The position numbers were made by a program, and so were the translations under genes. 64,000 bases of DNA from the NCBI GenBank assembly GCA_030760725.1, contig JASWHV010000008.1, forward strand, positions 31,654,720 through 31,718,719, read 5' to 3'. This document shows, in pieces, positions 24,236-36,225 of this stretch. The notes under the pieces were generated by a model. The model was not told the origin of the DNA and did not search any database. It saw only the letters and a list, made by a program, of their open reading frames with translations. Position 1 is the stretch's first letter; every line of letters begins with the position of its first letter. The DNA comes from Neostapfia colusana. Taxonomy: Eukaryota; Streptophyta; Magnoliopsida; Poales; Poaceae.

Positions 24236-27200
24236 TGTCACACCCGGTTTTTCCGAAGAAACAACCAAATGAATACCACATGTATGCCAGGATCATTTTC
24301 TCATACATGTGATGACAAATAGTGAAGCATCATTTATTACAAGCCAGGTGTCGAATATAAATAAGTCTTACATAGCAAATGTCTCGATGGACAATAATAA
24401 GTTCATCACAAGTAAATAAACTAGCAGCGGAATAATTATTCTCGTAGGCTCCATCACAGGCGTTGCCCGGGGGGTCTCCATGAACCTAGAAACCTTCTTC
24501 GGGTCCAAAGTCTTGGTCATTATACACCACCTCATTATCTTGACTTGAGCAGCAATATAAACCAACTAAATATGCAAGATTGAGTACCGATGGTACTCAG
24601 CAAGTGTGGGAAAGTTATGTCATGCATGGCTAGAACAAGGAAAGGTTGAACTCATGGTTAAAGCACTATGCAATTAATTCCTATCACCTTAGCTTATTAA
24701 GCACCTACATTACTACACAGGTAAAATGGTCCCAATCTCCAATCTCATCATCATAATCAAATAACCATAACATAATTTCCAATGTTAAGCTCCCCGCTTA
24801 ACATCCACAACTTCCAAAACCATCAATCCTCTAATCATGAATAAGTCTAAGCCGCTCTTGACCGTGAGCACGGCTGTCATGACAGTTTTGACTCTGCAGA
24901 GTTTGTACCACTGTACCCACATGTAGTGATTTCATCCCCCGTTGCCAGGTGGACTAAAAGAACCTCCATTATGCCAGTGGCTACGAACCACATTCACACT
25001 TCCCAGGTGTGTAGCCAGGAGATCACTACGAAGCCTTTACAAAGGGATTCCCGATGAGCGTGGGCCCACTGAGGTTTCACCCCTAACAGCATATAAGAGG
25101 CTCCAACCCCGCTGCAGTGGCCCCCTCTTGAGCCTTGCGGTTCATATGGTAGTCCAGCTGACACCTATTCCCCGCACCATCCAACACACCCATACTACGC
25201 CGGGGATACACCTAATTAGTTGGCCAAGCTGCCCCATCTCAGCATGTGGTTGGCACTGTAAAGCCAGGTTACATGCTCCATGAACCGGTCCTTAGGATCC
25301 AGGCAAGTACTAAACACAAACCCGAGTCTCATGCACCCAGCACACAACCAAAACATCCAACTTGCCTTGATCCCTACCTCTACATAACTCACAATATCTC
25401 ATTCAAGAGTATGGTAAAATAAATGATGATCTCATATCCCAAATATCCCATTCTAAGCATGGCTAAGCATATGCATAATAATAAATGACATGATAAAATA
25501 AATCCCAACCCAAGCTACAAGGAAACAAGGTAATGCAATTCTAGGGAAACTTCCTAACATGGGTTTCATATTTCAATTGACAATGCAAATAACTCTAGCT
25601 ACACATCCTAGCATGGGATCAAAGTGGTCAAGGACACTTGCCTCCTTCTTGCTGCTCTTGAAATGGGTAGTCCTGATCTTGGTAAGGAATAACTTGCTCT
25701 TGAGCAGGTTCTACATCATACCATCACACATAGCAAAAGAAAAACAACAATCCATAAGACATAGTTCACACTTCCACTTCATACAAACCACACATTCATA
25801 TTCATGAAATTCATTCACCATTATATGTGTTGTGGTTACTCTATGTATGTTGATTTGTGGCTTGCATACACTTTTAGTTATGGGTATATGATTCCTACTT
25901 TGGTGTTCACATTTATACTTACATACTATGTATATATATATATATATGTGTTTCAAATTTAAATAAATTCCTTATATTCAACTACTACACCTTTTCACTA
26001 CCAAGTATGTATGAAAAGTATTTTTCTTCTCCATATGTGCCTTCAGAATTTCTACCAACCCTAAACTGAATTATTTGGATTTTAGAAACTCCATTTATCA
26101 TTTACTAGTTGCTATATTTTCAGATTTATTTTCCTATGCATAAATGTGTACTTTATTATGAAATTAGTAATACACATCATCTAAACAGAATAGGTTCTGA
26201 TCTAAAATATTTACTAATATATTTTTGACCTTTTCCTCTGATGTAAACTATTTTACAATTATTTTCCCTATTTTCCAGAACTATACTTTACTTAAAAATG
26301 TGTCCCTAAATGTGAATAATAAATTAAACAGATTCATTTCAGCCCAAAATATATTTTTTATCTCACTCCAAAGTTTTCTAAATACTGAGAAAGTTTTTAA
26401 TTTAATTTTTACAATATGTTTGTCCCACTTTTTAATTTTTAAACACTAGCCACATATTCAATTTCCTAATTTAAATATTAAACAGGGCTAAAAAGTTATA
26501 CTTACCCCACTACAGGGTCTATAATATTATTTCAACAATTTTCAGGGGTCTAACTATACTTATCAGAGGTGTTTTCCCTAATTTTTATTAAGTCCAGGGG
26601 CTAAAACTGATTTTTAAATGAATTTACATGATTTTCTGGAGTTCTAGGGGCTAGATCAGAAGTTTCCGGGGCTAGCTCTTATTTCCCGAGAACCCCAGGG
26701 GGTAGCACGTAAGATTTCCAGTCTTTATAACGCGGGGCTGACGTGGACCGTCCGATTTTAAACCGACGGCCAAGATTATAACATCGAACCGGTACGTGGG
26801 GGTTTAAACCCTACCGTGCGATTTAAAATAAACGGCGCACAAGCGGCCACGTCGCTCTGATCGAGCGCGGGCGGCGCTGCCGGTGGCGCACGGCAGCGGG
26901 AAGCGGCGATCTCGCCGGAGACTTTCGGATCTTCGAGAATTCTTCCTAGAACTGTGATTTTATGGCATAGATCGGTGGAGGGGAGGTCGGGGATCTCACC
27001 TCGGGGGTTTTCTTGAGCTCGGAGGTCCTGGAAGGTGATCGGCGACGAGGTCCGAGGCGAAACCACGGCGAAGCTCTTCTGCGCTGTGTTTACACCGCAA
27101 GTCACTGAGTTTTCTGCACCTGCAAGGTTCCCCGGAGGCGGTGGATCAAGACCAGCGAGTTAGATCAGAATTTCCGAGCTTAGATCAGCCAGAATTCACC

Positions 27201-27682
27201 GGAGAAGTCTCGGTTCTCACCGGAGGAAAAATCGGCGATCGCGTGGGAAAAACAGAACGAGGTCGGGGTTTTTATAGACGGGGGAGGGCGGCGGGGTGGT
27301 TTAGATCATGTCCGCGTCGCCTACGAATAGAATTCAGCGGGGATACGCCGAAATCCGGATCGGTTTTGATTCGGGTGCGAGGGAGTCCGACGCTGTCGTG
27401 AGGTAGACGAAGATCGGGTGGGTCCCGCCTGTCAGTGTGAGGCAGCAGCGCGCGCGGCTGCGGGCTGGCGCGGGCGCTGGCTGGGCCGGCTGGTGGGTTT
27501 CGGCCCACTGGCCGGTTTTTTTCTGTTTTCTCTTTTTCTTTTTCTATTTCTTTTCTGATTTGAGTTTAATTTGAATTCCAGTTTGAATTTGAATTTTTGC
27601 AAAACATGCAACACGTCCAAAAATTTTTAAATTCCCCTCTTAACATGATTTAGGGTCTTAACAATATTTTTGGGGTGTTACA
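24236..27682 (-). repeat. Element C 3' LTR (left copy)
   Basis: 3447 bp from TGTCACACCCGG to GGGGTGTTACA. It is collinear with 32044-35382 except for about 108 extra bases (25542-25650) that the other copy lacks. A minus-strand TATA box (tataaaaa) lies at 27269-27276. ORFs inside it, such as the recurrent 109-113 codon ones, show no domains. Confidence 0.95.
27269..27276 (-). promoter_or_regulatory. TATA box in element C LTR
   Basis: The minus strand reads tataaaaa in a GC-rich setting (cccgtctataaaaacccc). It is conserved at 34969-34976 in the 5' LTR and, as tatataaa, at 1135-1144 in the related LTR. The 34969 copy would drive the element. Confidence 0.65.
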
Positions 27683-30600
27683 GCTCTACCCCCCTTAAAA
27701 GAAATCTCGTCCTCGAGATTGGTGGTTCTAAGAAAACAATTCCGGAAATTGGGCCTTATAACCTCGTCCTTCAATTCTGCTGGCATGTCCTTCAAGCTCA
27801 ACTTATTGACCTGCACTTTTCGACTTAAAGCATCGGCCACGACGTTTGCTTTCCCAGGATGGTAGTTGATGCCTACATCAAAGTCATTGATTAGCTCTAA
27901 CCATCTCCTTTGTCTGAGGTTGAGATCTGGCTGTGTGAAAATGTACTTCAAACTCTTATGATCCGTATATATCTCGGTCCTCTTTCCCATCAAATATTGC
28001 CGCCAAATTTTCAACGCGTGTACCACTGTGGCTAGTTCTAGGTCATGTGTAGGATAGTTCTTCTCATGCTTCCGAAGCTGCCGGGATGCATAAGCCACGA
28101 CATGCCCTTCTTGCATGAGAACACATCCCAACCCGTTTCCAGAGGCATCGCAGTACACCGTGAAGTTCTTCTGCATATCTGGCATAACCAACACTGGGGT
28201 TGTTGTCAATCTTTTTTTTAGCTCCTGAAAACTCGTCTCGCACTGTGGCGTCCATGTGAATGTGATTCCCTTCTCCAACAGTTTGGTGAGAGGTCTCGAG
28301 ATCTTGGAGAATCCTTCGATAAACCGTCGATAGTATCCAGCCAATGCCAAGAAGCTTCGAACTTCCCCGACATTTTCAGGGGTCTTCCACTCCTGGATAT
28401 CCTCGATTTTGGCGGGATCTACGGAGATTCCTCCCTCCGAGATTATATGTCCTAAGAAGGGAACTCTCTTCAGCCAAAACTCACACTTGCTCAACTTGGC
28501 ATATAGTTGGTGTTCTCTTAGCCTCTGCAACACCAACCTTAGATGTTTCTCATGTTCTTCTTCATCTTTGGAGAAGACGAGAATGTCATCTATGAAAACC
28601 ACCACAAATTTGTCCAGATATTCCATGAATACCTTGTTCATGAGATACATGAAGTATGCCGGGGCATTAGTTAGCCCGAAAGGCATGACAGTGTATTCAT
28701 ACAATCCGTACCGAGATACGAAAGCTGTCTTGGGAATATCAGATTGCCTTATCTTGAGTTGGTGGTATCCCGACCTGAGATCAATTTTTGAGAACACACA
28801 AGCTCCCCTCAACTGATCAAACAAGTCTTCAATGCGGGGTAATGGGTACTTGTTCTTGATGGTTACCTCATTCAAGGCACGGTAATCCACGCATAACCTT
28901 TGGGTTTCGTCCTTCTTGGGCACAAATATCACCGGAGCTCCCCAAGGTGAGGAACTAGGGCGAATATACCCCTTCTCCGTCAGTTCTCTCAAATGATCCT
29001 TGAGTTCTTCCAGCTGCTTGGAGTCCATCCGATAAGGTCTCTTGTATATCGGGGCTGTTCGAGGCACTAGCTCAATTGCGAATTCCACTTCACGATCGGG
29101 AGGCATACCTGGCAACTCTTCTAGAAAAACATCTGGATATTCCCTGATGGTCCTGATCTCCTCCACTTTCACCTCAACTTGATTTAATTTAATGTCCCTC
29201 CTAGGCTCTTGTATTGTTATAAACTTTACTCTTGTGCCACTAGGGTGAGTTAGTTCCACCGTTCTGGTCGAACAATGGATGATTCCTTTATGTTTGGTCA
29301 ACCAATCCATGCCCAAAATAATATCGATCCCTTGAGAATCTATCACTATGAGGTTAGCAGTAAACACTACCCCATTAATGTCTAGATTCACCTTGGGACA
29401 CACTTGTCTTGTCCTTATTTCTCCACCTGGAGAGTTTACGGCTAGCATATGGTTCATTTGTGTTGTTGCTAGGTCATACTTCTTAACAAACCCTTGAGCA
29501 ATAAACGAGTGGGTGGCACCAGAATCAAACAGCAGGGTTCCAAGGTGTAAATTGGCAGGAAACTTACCAACTACCACGTCGGGTGCATCTTGTGCTTCCT
29601 CCATAGTGACGTGGTTCACCTGTCCTCTCATTACATTCTGCTGTTGTGGCTGCACGGGCTTCTTCTTTGGGCACTTATGGGCATAGTGCCCCACTTCACC
29701 ACAGCTAAAACATTGCACCCCAGCCTTAGGTTCTTGGCCTTTGTTGTCTTGGGGTTGGTTCGGGGGTCCTTGCACTGCTGGTCGAGGTGGATATGCAGGG
29801 CGAGGCTGCTGTACAAACTGAAGTTGCGGCTGTGCTGGTGCTGCCGGAGGCCTGTAGTTCGGGTTGTACCCTCTTGGTGCTGAGTAGGGTACCGCAACAC
29901 GGTTCGTCTGCCCCGTAGGTTGCTGCATCATACAGGGGCGAGTGTTGCTTCCCGAGGCTTGATGTGACCAACCGGCCTTCCTCTTATTCTCATTTTCCAA
30001 GGCCTTTAGGTTCCTTTCTACCACAAATGCTCTGTCCACCATCTTTTGGAAGCTTTCATACTCATTCGAGGACATTGCACACTGCATCTCTGCGGTAAGT
30101 CCTTCCACAAAACAATCCTGTTTCTGTTCATCAGTCTCTATGTCCCGTGGGGCATAACGGGATAGCTGAGTGAATTTAGTGAGGTATTCCCTCACCGTCA
30201 TGTTTCCCTGCAGCACTCCCAAAAACTCCTTCCTCTTGTTTTTGAGTTCACCTCTTGGGATGTAATGGTTGCGGAAGCTACGCTTGAACTCTTCCCAAGT
30301 GATGTTCTCAGGGTCATGATGGGCGGCCACGTAGGCGGTCCACCAATCAGCAGCAGGTCCATGCAATTGATGAGAGGCAAACAGCACCCTCTCATACCCT
30401 TGGCACTGTATGATCCTCATCTTACTTTCAATGGTCTTCAGCCAATCATCTGCCTCCAGAGGTTCAGCAGCACTTGCAAACTTTGGAGGTTGAGTTCCTA
30501 GAAACTCAATCAACCTTGGTTGGCGTGGTGCAGCTTGTGGAGGTGGTACTTGATGCAAGTTGGCCACCACTTGAGTCAAGTTCTGGATGAGCTGATTTTG

Positions 30601-30738
30601 ATTCTCCAGCATTTGGTGGAGAGGATCAACTTCTTCACGGCGACCACCCCTGTCCTGGCCTCCAGAAAGATGAGGGTTGCATGCCTCATCGTTGTTGTTG
30701 GCGGGGTTGGCAGCACGTCCTTTTTCTCTTCAGGCCAT
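27658..30738 (-). pseudogene. Element C gag-pol without integrase
   Basis: The original gag ATG is probably at 30738, preceded by the 3'-splice-like ctgccag. Its third codon is TGA (30730-30732), where a CpG-containing Arg codon is the likely ancestor. An open frame of 984 codons from the ATG at 30612 remains. Relative to that ATG it carries the gag domain (about 45-210), a zinc knuckle CFSCGEVGHYAHKC near 300 and protease DSGATHS near 360. RT follows with DYRALN near 572 and FIDDILVFS near 675, then RNase H with YCDASG near 820 and YTDHKS near 884. About 35 residues after DALSRK the frame passes into the polypurine tract and ends in the LTR at 27658. The missing integrase (normally several hundred residues) points to a deletion of over 1 kb. 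RT and RNase H active sites look intact. Confidence 0.9.
27683..27698 (-). other. Polypurine tract of element C
   Basis: The minus strand reads taaggggggtagagc directly before the 3' LTR start TGTAACACC. A perfect 7-bp inverted repeat (aatctcg/cgagatt, 27703-27720) lies beside it, as in element A. Confidence 0.85.
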
Positions 30739-31042
30739 CTGGCAGAACCAACCAATGTTAATTTGAAAGCATTTAGTATCATCTTACTACTTTCATTTGT
30801 TTGTACTTTGAAGTGTTGAGGCTTTGTTATACTTTTCTGAGGGTTCATTTCTCACACAAAAATGAAGGTAATATTATTTCATGTGGGTTCACACACCAAA
30901 GCAAAACAATCTAAAGATGAGGCTGTGGACAATTGCTCATGGCTTCCACAACTCACGTCACACACCAAGCATTAACACACCATTAACTTAACTTAACGAC
31001 TCGACTATTTGACATCTTGCTAGCTAAGGGAAGGACTCTACA

Positions 31043-31821
31043 CTACTCGTTTTCTTGAGCTGGCTCCTCGGGATCTTCCTCATCATTTTGGTTGCCTTCT
31101 GACTCTGCTTTGGGTGGGGAGGCTTCTGGTGGAGAAGTGTGACGACGCCTGATCGCTCGGTGATCCGGGGAGTCAGGAGTCCATGTATCATTCACGGTGA
31201 CACACAGTTCGTTCCCATCTCCTCTTTCTCTCGCCTTTAAGCAGGCTCGCAGCAACGCCTCCGTTTCCTTCAGGGTGTCCCGGACATCCTGAAGCTCTTG
31301 TTGACACTCCTGCAGTCGAGTGCTGAGCATAGCAGCATCCTCCAAGCACAAGTCCATGTGCTCATGGGAAGTCCCTTGCTGCACTGGCGGGTACTTGTAC
31401 TCCGTGGTACCACTCTCACGTTGGAGGACATACATGACTCAGTTTTGTCCAAGTGGCGACGATAGATGTGACTCTGGCAGGTGATGGCCTCCCAGGTGAC
31501 ATCTTTCTCCGCATCGACCTGTGTTGCTCGACAGGCAGGAGAGTGGTGGATCTTAAGCAGCTGATTTTCGTGTATAATCCTCATCTCTGAACTCCATTCT
31601 TCCCTCTTCTCACGGATGGTCCTGGTGGAGTTATAGTGGATGATTAGTTTGCCCGTATTGCCGGCGGCTTCGAGCATACGCCGAAGACGGCGCAATAAGC
31701 CTCCTACTGCCAATCCGTAGGAAAGGTACATCACCGGACGGCTCTCCTCTCTCTCGGCAAGGGCAACTACGGGAACTCTCCCTCCTGTGGACTTGCGAGC
31801 GGTGCGAATCATGCGAACCAT
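31043..31821 (-). pseudogene. Extra ORF upstream of gag in element C (orf0-like)
   Basis: Between the primer site and gag the minus strand holds a 183-codon frame (from 31821, starting MVRMIRTARK) and an overlapping 130-codon frame (ending at 31043). They look like one protein of about 255 residues broken by a frameshift near 31435. The first part is basic. The second is predicted coiled coil (LSTRLQECQQELQDVRDTLK) followed by an acidic, Pro-rich tail (DEEDPEEPAQENE). I recognise no catalytic motif. Extra ORFs upstream of gag (called orf0) have been described in rice gypsy elements of the RIRE3/RIRE8 type, to my recollection. Function unknown. An intergenic stretch of about 300 bases separates it from gag. 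Confidence 0.65.
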
Positions 31822-32026
31822 CTAAAACAAAAAGAATTTTAAAATTAGGTTAGATAAACTCTTAAACCAAAAAATCCTATTTTTAATGAAAGTTGGGGTA
31901 AGATGAAGAAAGCGAAGCATTTAAATAACACTTTTTAATCCACACCTTTGAAAAATAGTTTTTAAGAAAATAGAGCCCTTAAATACGTCCATTTCTACCT
32001 AGGTCCATGTTCCTACGGGCAACCTT

Positions 32027-32039
32027 GGCTCTGATACCA
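32027..32039 (-). other. Primer-binding site of element C
   Basis: The minus strand reads tggtatcagagcc, complementary to the 3' end of plant initiator-Met tRNA, four bases from the 5' LTR end. This is the expected start of minus-strand DNA synthesis. Confidence 0.9.
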
Positions 32040-32043
32040 CTTC

Positions 32044-35000
32044 TGTCACACCTGGTTTTTTCGAAGAAACAACCAAGTGAATACCACATGTATGCCAGGA
32101 TCATTTTCTCATACATGTGATGACAAATAGTGAAGCATCATTTATTACAAGCCAGGTGTCGAATATAAATAAGTCTTACATAGCAAATGTCTCGATGGAC
32201 AATAATAAGTTCATCACAAGTAAATAAACTAGCAGCGGAATAATTATTCTCGTAGGCTCCATCACAGGCGTTGCCCGGGGGTCTCCATGAACCTAGAAAC
32301 CTTCTTCGGATCCAAAGTCTTGGTCATTATACACCACCTCATTATCTTGACCTGAGCAGCAGTATAAACAAACAAAATATGCAAGATTGAGTACCGATGG
32401 TACTCAGCAAGTGTGGGAAAGTTATGTCATGCATGGCTAGAACAAGGAGAGGTTGAACTCATGGTTAAAGCACTATGCAATTAATTCCTATCACCTTAGC
32501 TTATTAAGCACCTACATTACTACACAGGAAAATGGTCCCAATCTCCCATCCCATCATCATAATCAAATAACCATAACATCATTTCCAATGTTAAGCTCCC
32601 CGCTTAACATCCACAACTTCCAAAACCATCAATCCTCTAATCATGAATAAGTCCAAGCCGCTCTTGACCGTGAGCACGGCTGTCATGACAGTTTTGACTC
32701 TGCAGAGTTTGTACCACTGTACCCACATGTAGTGATTTCATCCCCCGTTGCCGGGTGGACTAAAAGAACCTCCATTATGCCAGTGGCTACGAACCACATT
32801 CACACTTCCCAGGTGTGTAGCCAGGAGATCACTACGAAGCCTTTACAAAGGGATTCCCGACGAGCGTGGGCCCACTGAGGTTTCACCCCTAACAGCATAC
32901 AAGAGGCTCCAACCCCGCTGCAGTGGCCCCCTCTTGAGCCTTGCGGTTCATATGGTAGTCCAGCTGACACCTATTCCCCGCACCATCCAACACACCCATA
33001 CTACGCCGGGGATACACCTAATTAGTTGGCCAAGCTGCCCCATCTCAGCATGTGGTTGGCACTGTAAAGCCAGGTTACATGCTCCATGAACCGGTCCTTA
33101 GGATCCAGGCAAGTACTAAACACAAACACGAGTCTCGTGCACCCAGCACACAACCAAAACATCCAAATTGCCTTGATCCCTACCTCTACATAACTCACAA
33201 TATCTCATTCAAAAGTATGGTAAAATAAATGATGATCTCATATCCCAAATATCCCATTCTAAGCATGGCTAAGCATATGCATAATAATAAATGACATGAT
33301 AAAATAAATCCCAACCCAAGCTACAAGGAAACCAGGTAATGCAATTCCTGCTGCTCTTGAAATGGGTAGTCCTGGTCTTGGAAAGGAATAACTTGCTCTT
33401 GAGCAGGTTCTACATCATACCATCACACATAGCAAAAGAAAAACAACAATCCATAAGACATAGTTCACACTTCCACTTCATACAAACCACACATTCATAT
33501 TCATGAAATTCATGCACCATTATATGTGTTGTGGTTACTCTATGTATGTTGATTTGTGGCTTGCATACACTTTTATGTATGGGTATATGATTCCTACTTT
33601 GGTGTTCACATTTATACTTACATACTATGTATATATATATATGTGTGTGTTTCAAATTTAAATAAATTCCTTATATTCAACTACTACACCTTTTCACTAC
33701 CAAGTATGTATGAAAAGTATTTTTCTTCTCCATATGTGCCTTCAGAATTTCTACCAACCCTAAACTGAATTCTTTGGATTTTAGAAACTCCATTTATCAT
33801 TTACTAGTTGCTATATTTTCAGATTTATTTTCCTATGCATAAATGTGTACTTTATTATGAAATTAGTAATACACATCATCTAAACAGAATAGGTTCTGAT
33901 CTAAAATATTTACTAATATATTTTTGACCTTTTCCTCTGATGTAAACTATTTTACAATTATTTTCCCTATTTTCCAGAACTATACTTTACTTAAAAATGT
34001 GTCCCTAAATGTGAATAATAAATTAAACAGATTCATTTCAGCCCAAAATATATTTTTTTATCTCACTCCAAAGTTTTCTAAATACTGAGAAAGTTTTTAA
34101 TTTAATTTTGACAATATGTTTGTCCCACTTTTTAATTTTTAAACACTAGCCACATATTCAATTTCCTAATTTAAATATTAAACAGGGCTAAAAAGTTAAA
34201 CTTACCCCACTACAGGGTCTATAATATTATTTTAACAATTTTAAGGGGTCTAGCTATACTTATCAGAGGTGTTTTTCCTAATTTTTATTAAGTCCAGGGG
34301 CTAAAACTGATTTTTAAATGAATTTACATGATTTTCTAGAGTTCCAGGGGCTAGATCAGAAGTTTCCGGGGCTAGCTCTTATTTCCCGAGAACCCCAGGG
34401 GGTAGCACGTAAGATTTCCAGTCTTTATAACGCGGGGCTGACGTGGACCGTCCAATTTTAAACCGACGGCCGAGATTATAACATCGAACCGGTACGCGGG
34501 GGTTTAAACCCTACCGTGCGATTTAAAATAAATGGCGCACAAGCGGCCACGTCGCTCTGATCGAGCGAGGGCGGCGCTGCCGGCGGCGCACGGCGGCGGG
34601 AAGCGACGATCTCGCCGGAGACTTTCGGATCTTCGAGAATTCTTCCTAGAACTGTGATTTTATGGCATAGATCGGTGGAGGGGAGGTCGGGGATCTCACC
34701 TCGGGGGTTTTCTTGAGCTCGGAGGTCCTGGAAGGTGATCGGCGACGAGGTCCGAGGCGAAACCACGGCGAAGCTCGTCGGCGCTGTGTTTACACCGCAA
34801 GTCACCGAGTTTTCTGCACCTGCAAGGTTCCCCGGAGGCGGTGGATCAAGACTAGCGAGTTAGATCAGAATTTCCGAGCTTAGATCAGCCAGAATTCGCC
34901 GGAGAAGTCTCGGTTCTCACCGGAGGAAAAATCAGCGATCGCGTGGGAAAAACAGAACGAGGCCGGGGTTTTTATAGACGTGGGAGGGCGGCGGGGTGGT

Positions 35001-35382
35001 TTAGATCATGTCCGCGTCGCCTACGAACAGAATTCAGCGGGGATACGCCGAAATCCCGATCGGTTTTGATTCGGGTGCGAGGGAGTCCGACGCTGTCGTG
35101 AGGTAGACGAAGATCGGGTGGGTCCCGCCTGTCAGTGTGAGGCAGCAGCGCGCGCGGCTGCGGGCTGGCGCGGGCGCTGGCTGGGCCGGCTGGTGGGTTT
35201 CGGCCCACTGGCCGGTTTTTTTCTGTTTTCTCTTTTTCTTTTTCTATTTCTTTCCTGATTTGAGTTTAATTTGAATTCCAGTTTGAATTTGAATTTTTGC
35301 AAAACATGAAACACGTCCAAAAATTTTTAAATTCCCCTCTTAACATGATTTAGGGTCTTAACAATATTTTTGGGGTGTTACA
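32044..35382 (-). repeat. Element C 5' LTR (right copy)
   Basis: 3339 bp, TGTCACACCTGG to GGGGTGTTACA. It lacks about 108 bp near 33347 relative to the left copy; otherwise the two are highly similar over their whole length. It carries the minus-strand TATA box at 34969-34976. Confidence 0.95.
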
Positions 35383-35580
35383 TTACGCACTATTTTAGAA
35401 GACTTCCGCTGCTAGAATCAGTTAGAGACTCATGAGAAATTGTAATAAAACCCTATTCATTCGTGGTTATATATTCTGAATTCAGTTTGTGGATTATATG
35501 TGTATATGTGATGAACATCCTGGGCACACATATGCATCTGTCCGTGTTCTGTGGTTTTTCCACAGAACCGGGGCATCACG
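35383..35580 (+). repeat. Element B 5' LTR, part 2
   Basis: After the ttacg target duplication (35383-35387) the LTR continues cactattttagaagacttccg and ends ggcatcacg at 35580. It matches 48083-48316, which has two additional short copies of the agacttccgctgctagaat unit. The end reads catcac where the 3' LTR ends gtcaca. Confidence 0.85.
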
Positions 35581-35970
35581 GATTGGTATCAGAGCCACGG
35601 TTGATCGTAGGTGACACGCCTAAATAGAAATCACAGATTGGTATCAGAGCCACGGTTGACTGTAGGTTGCATGCGTAGATAAGGTCATAGATTAGCATTA
35701 GAAGCCACGGTTTACTATAGGTCACAAGCCTAGATAAGATCACAGATTAGTTTCAAGAGTTGCCACGCCTGTTCACAGATTGGTATCAAGCTACCACGGT
35801 TGACCGTAGGACGCATGCCTTGTAATAGATTGGCATCAAACTACCTTGATCATAGGATGCAAGCCTAGGAGAAGTCATAGATTGATCATAGATTGGTATC
35901 ATAGGTATCACCCGAAACCACATTGACTATAGGACAAAGTCACAGATTGGTATCACCCCAAAACACATAG
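35581..35970 (+). repeat. Primer-binding site of element B and an array of degenerate copies
   Basis: The first copy, tggtatcagagcc (35584-35596), is the expected initiator-Met tRNA primer site next to the LTR. A second exact copy is at 35639-35651. Degenerate copies follow near 35693, 35748, 35783, 35833, 35893 and 35948, mostly preceded by cacag or catag and followed by ccacggttgac and a gtaggaYgcaYgcct-like stretch. Period is about 50-60 bp. The array forms the first 0.4 kb of the leader. Confidence 0.85.
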
Positions 35971-36225
35971 GACCCCCATTGAATAAGCTCGAATAGGAGT
36001 TGTGTGTGATCTTTTGTGATGATTGTTTGTGCTTGAGTGCTTAGTGTGAGTTGTGGGACGTTTCAGCATTGTCCATATCCAAACATAAGTAGAGAGATGT
36101 GAGATGCTTCGGCATGAGTTCACATCCTCATATAATAGAAGATATGTAGTTCATACCTTTGATGCATATAGTTGGGGAATCAATCCAAACTTCTAACTTC
36201 TATTCTATCCAACTCTCTCTCACAG
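35971..36225 (+). other. Element B leader between primer-site array and gag
   Basis: No ORF or recognised motif except the last 25 bases, a pyrimidine-rich stretch ending ctctctctcacag directly before the gag ATG at 36226. This is the form of a 3' splice site. Confidence 0.55.

Larger units (their letters stand above)
24236..35382 (-). mobile_element. Element C: gypsy element lacking integrase, inserted in LTR of B
   Basis: An 11.15-kb minus-strand LTR retrotransposon flanked by ttccg (24231-24235) and ttacg (35383-35387). The uninterrupted target, gcttccgcactag, survives in the 3' LTR of B near 48080. LTRs of 3.4 and 3.3 kb flank a 4.36-kb interior with a polypurine tract, gag-protease-RT-RNase H, an extra ORF upstream of gag and a primer site. 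Integrase and any chromodomain are gone: the RNase H region runs almost directly into the polypurine tract. By eye, 26881-27180 and 34581-34880 differ at about seven positions, which suggests a fairly recent insertion. Confidence 0.9.

Noticed and set aside
28344..28816. Plus-strand ORFs opposite element C pol (also opposite A and B pol)
   Set aside because: Shadows of conserved RT codons on the opposite strand; no independent support.
35584..35651. tRNA gene or tRNA fragment suggested by tggtatcagagcc
   Set aside because: Only the complement of the tRNA 3' end is present, next to an LTR end; no cloverleaf. It is a primer-binding site.
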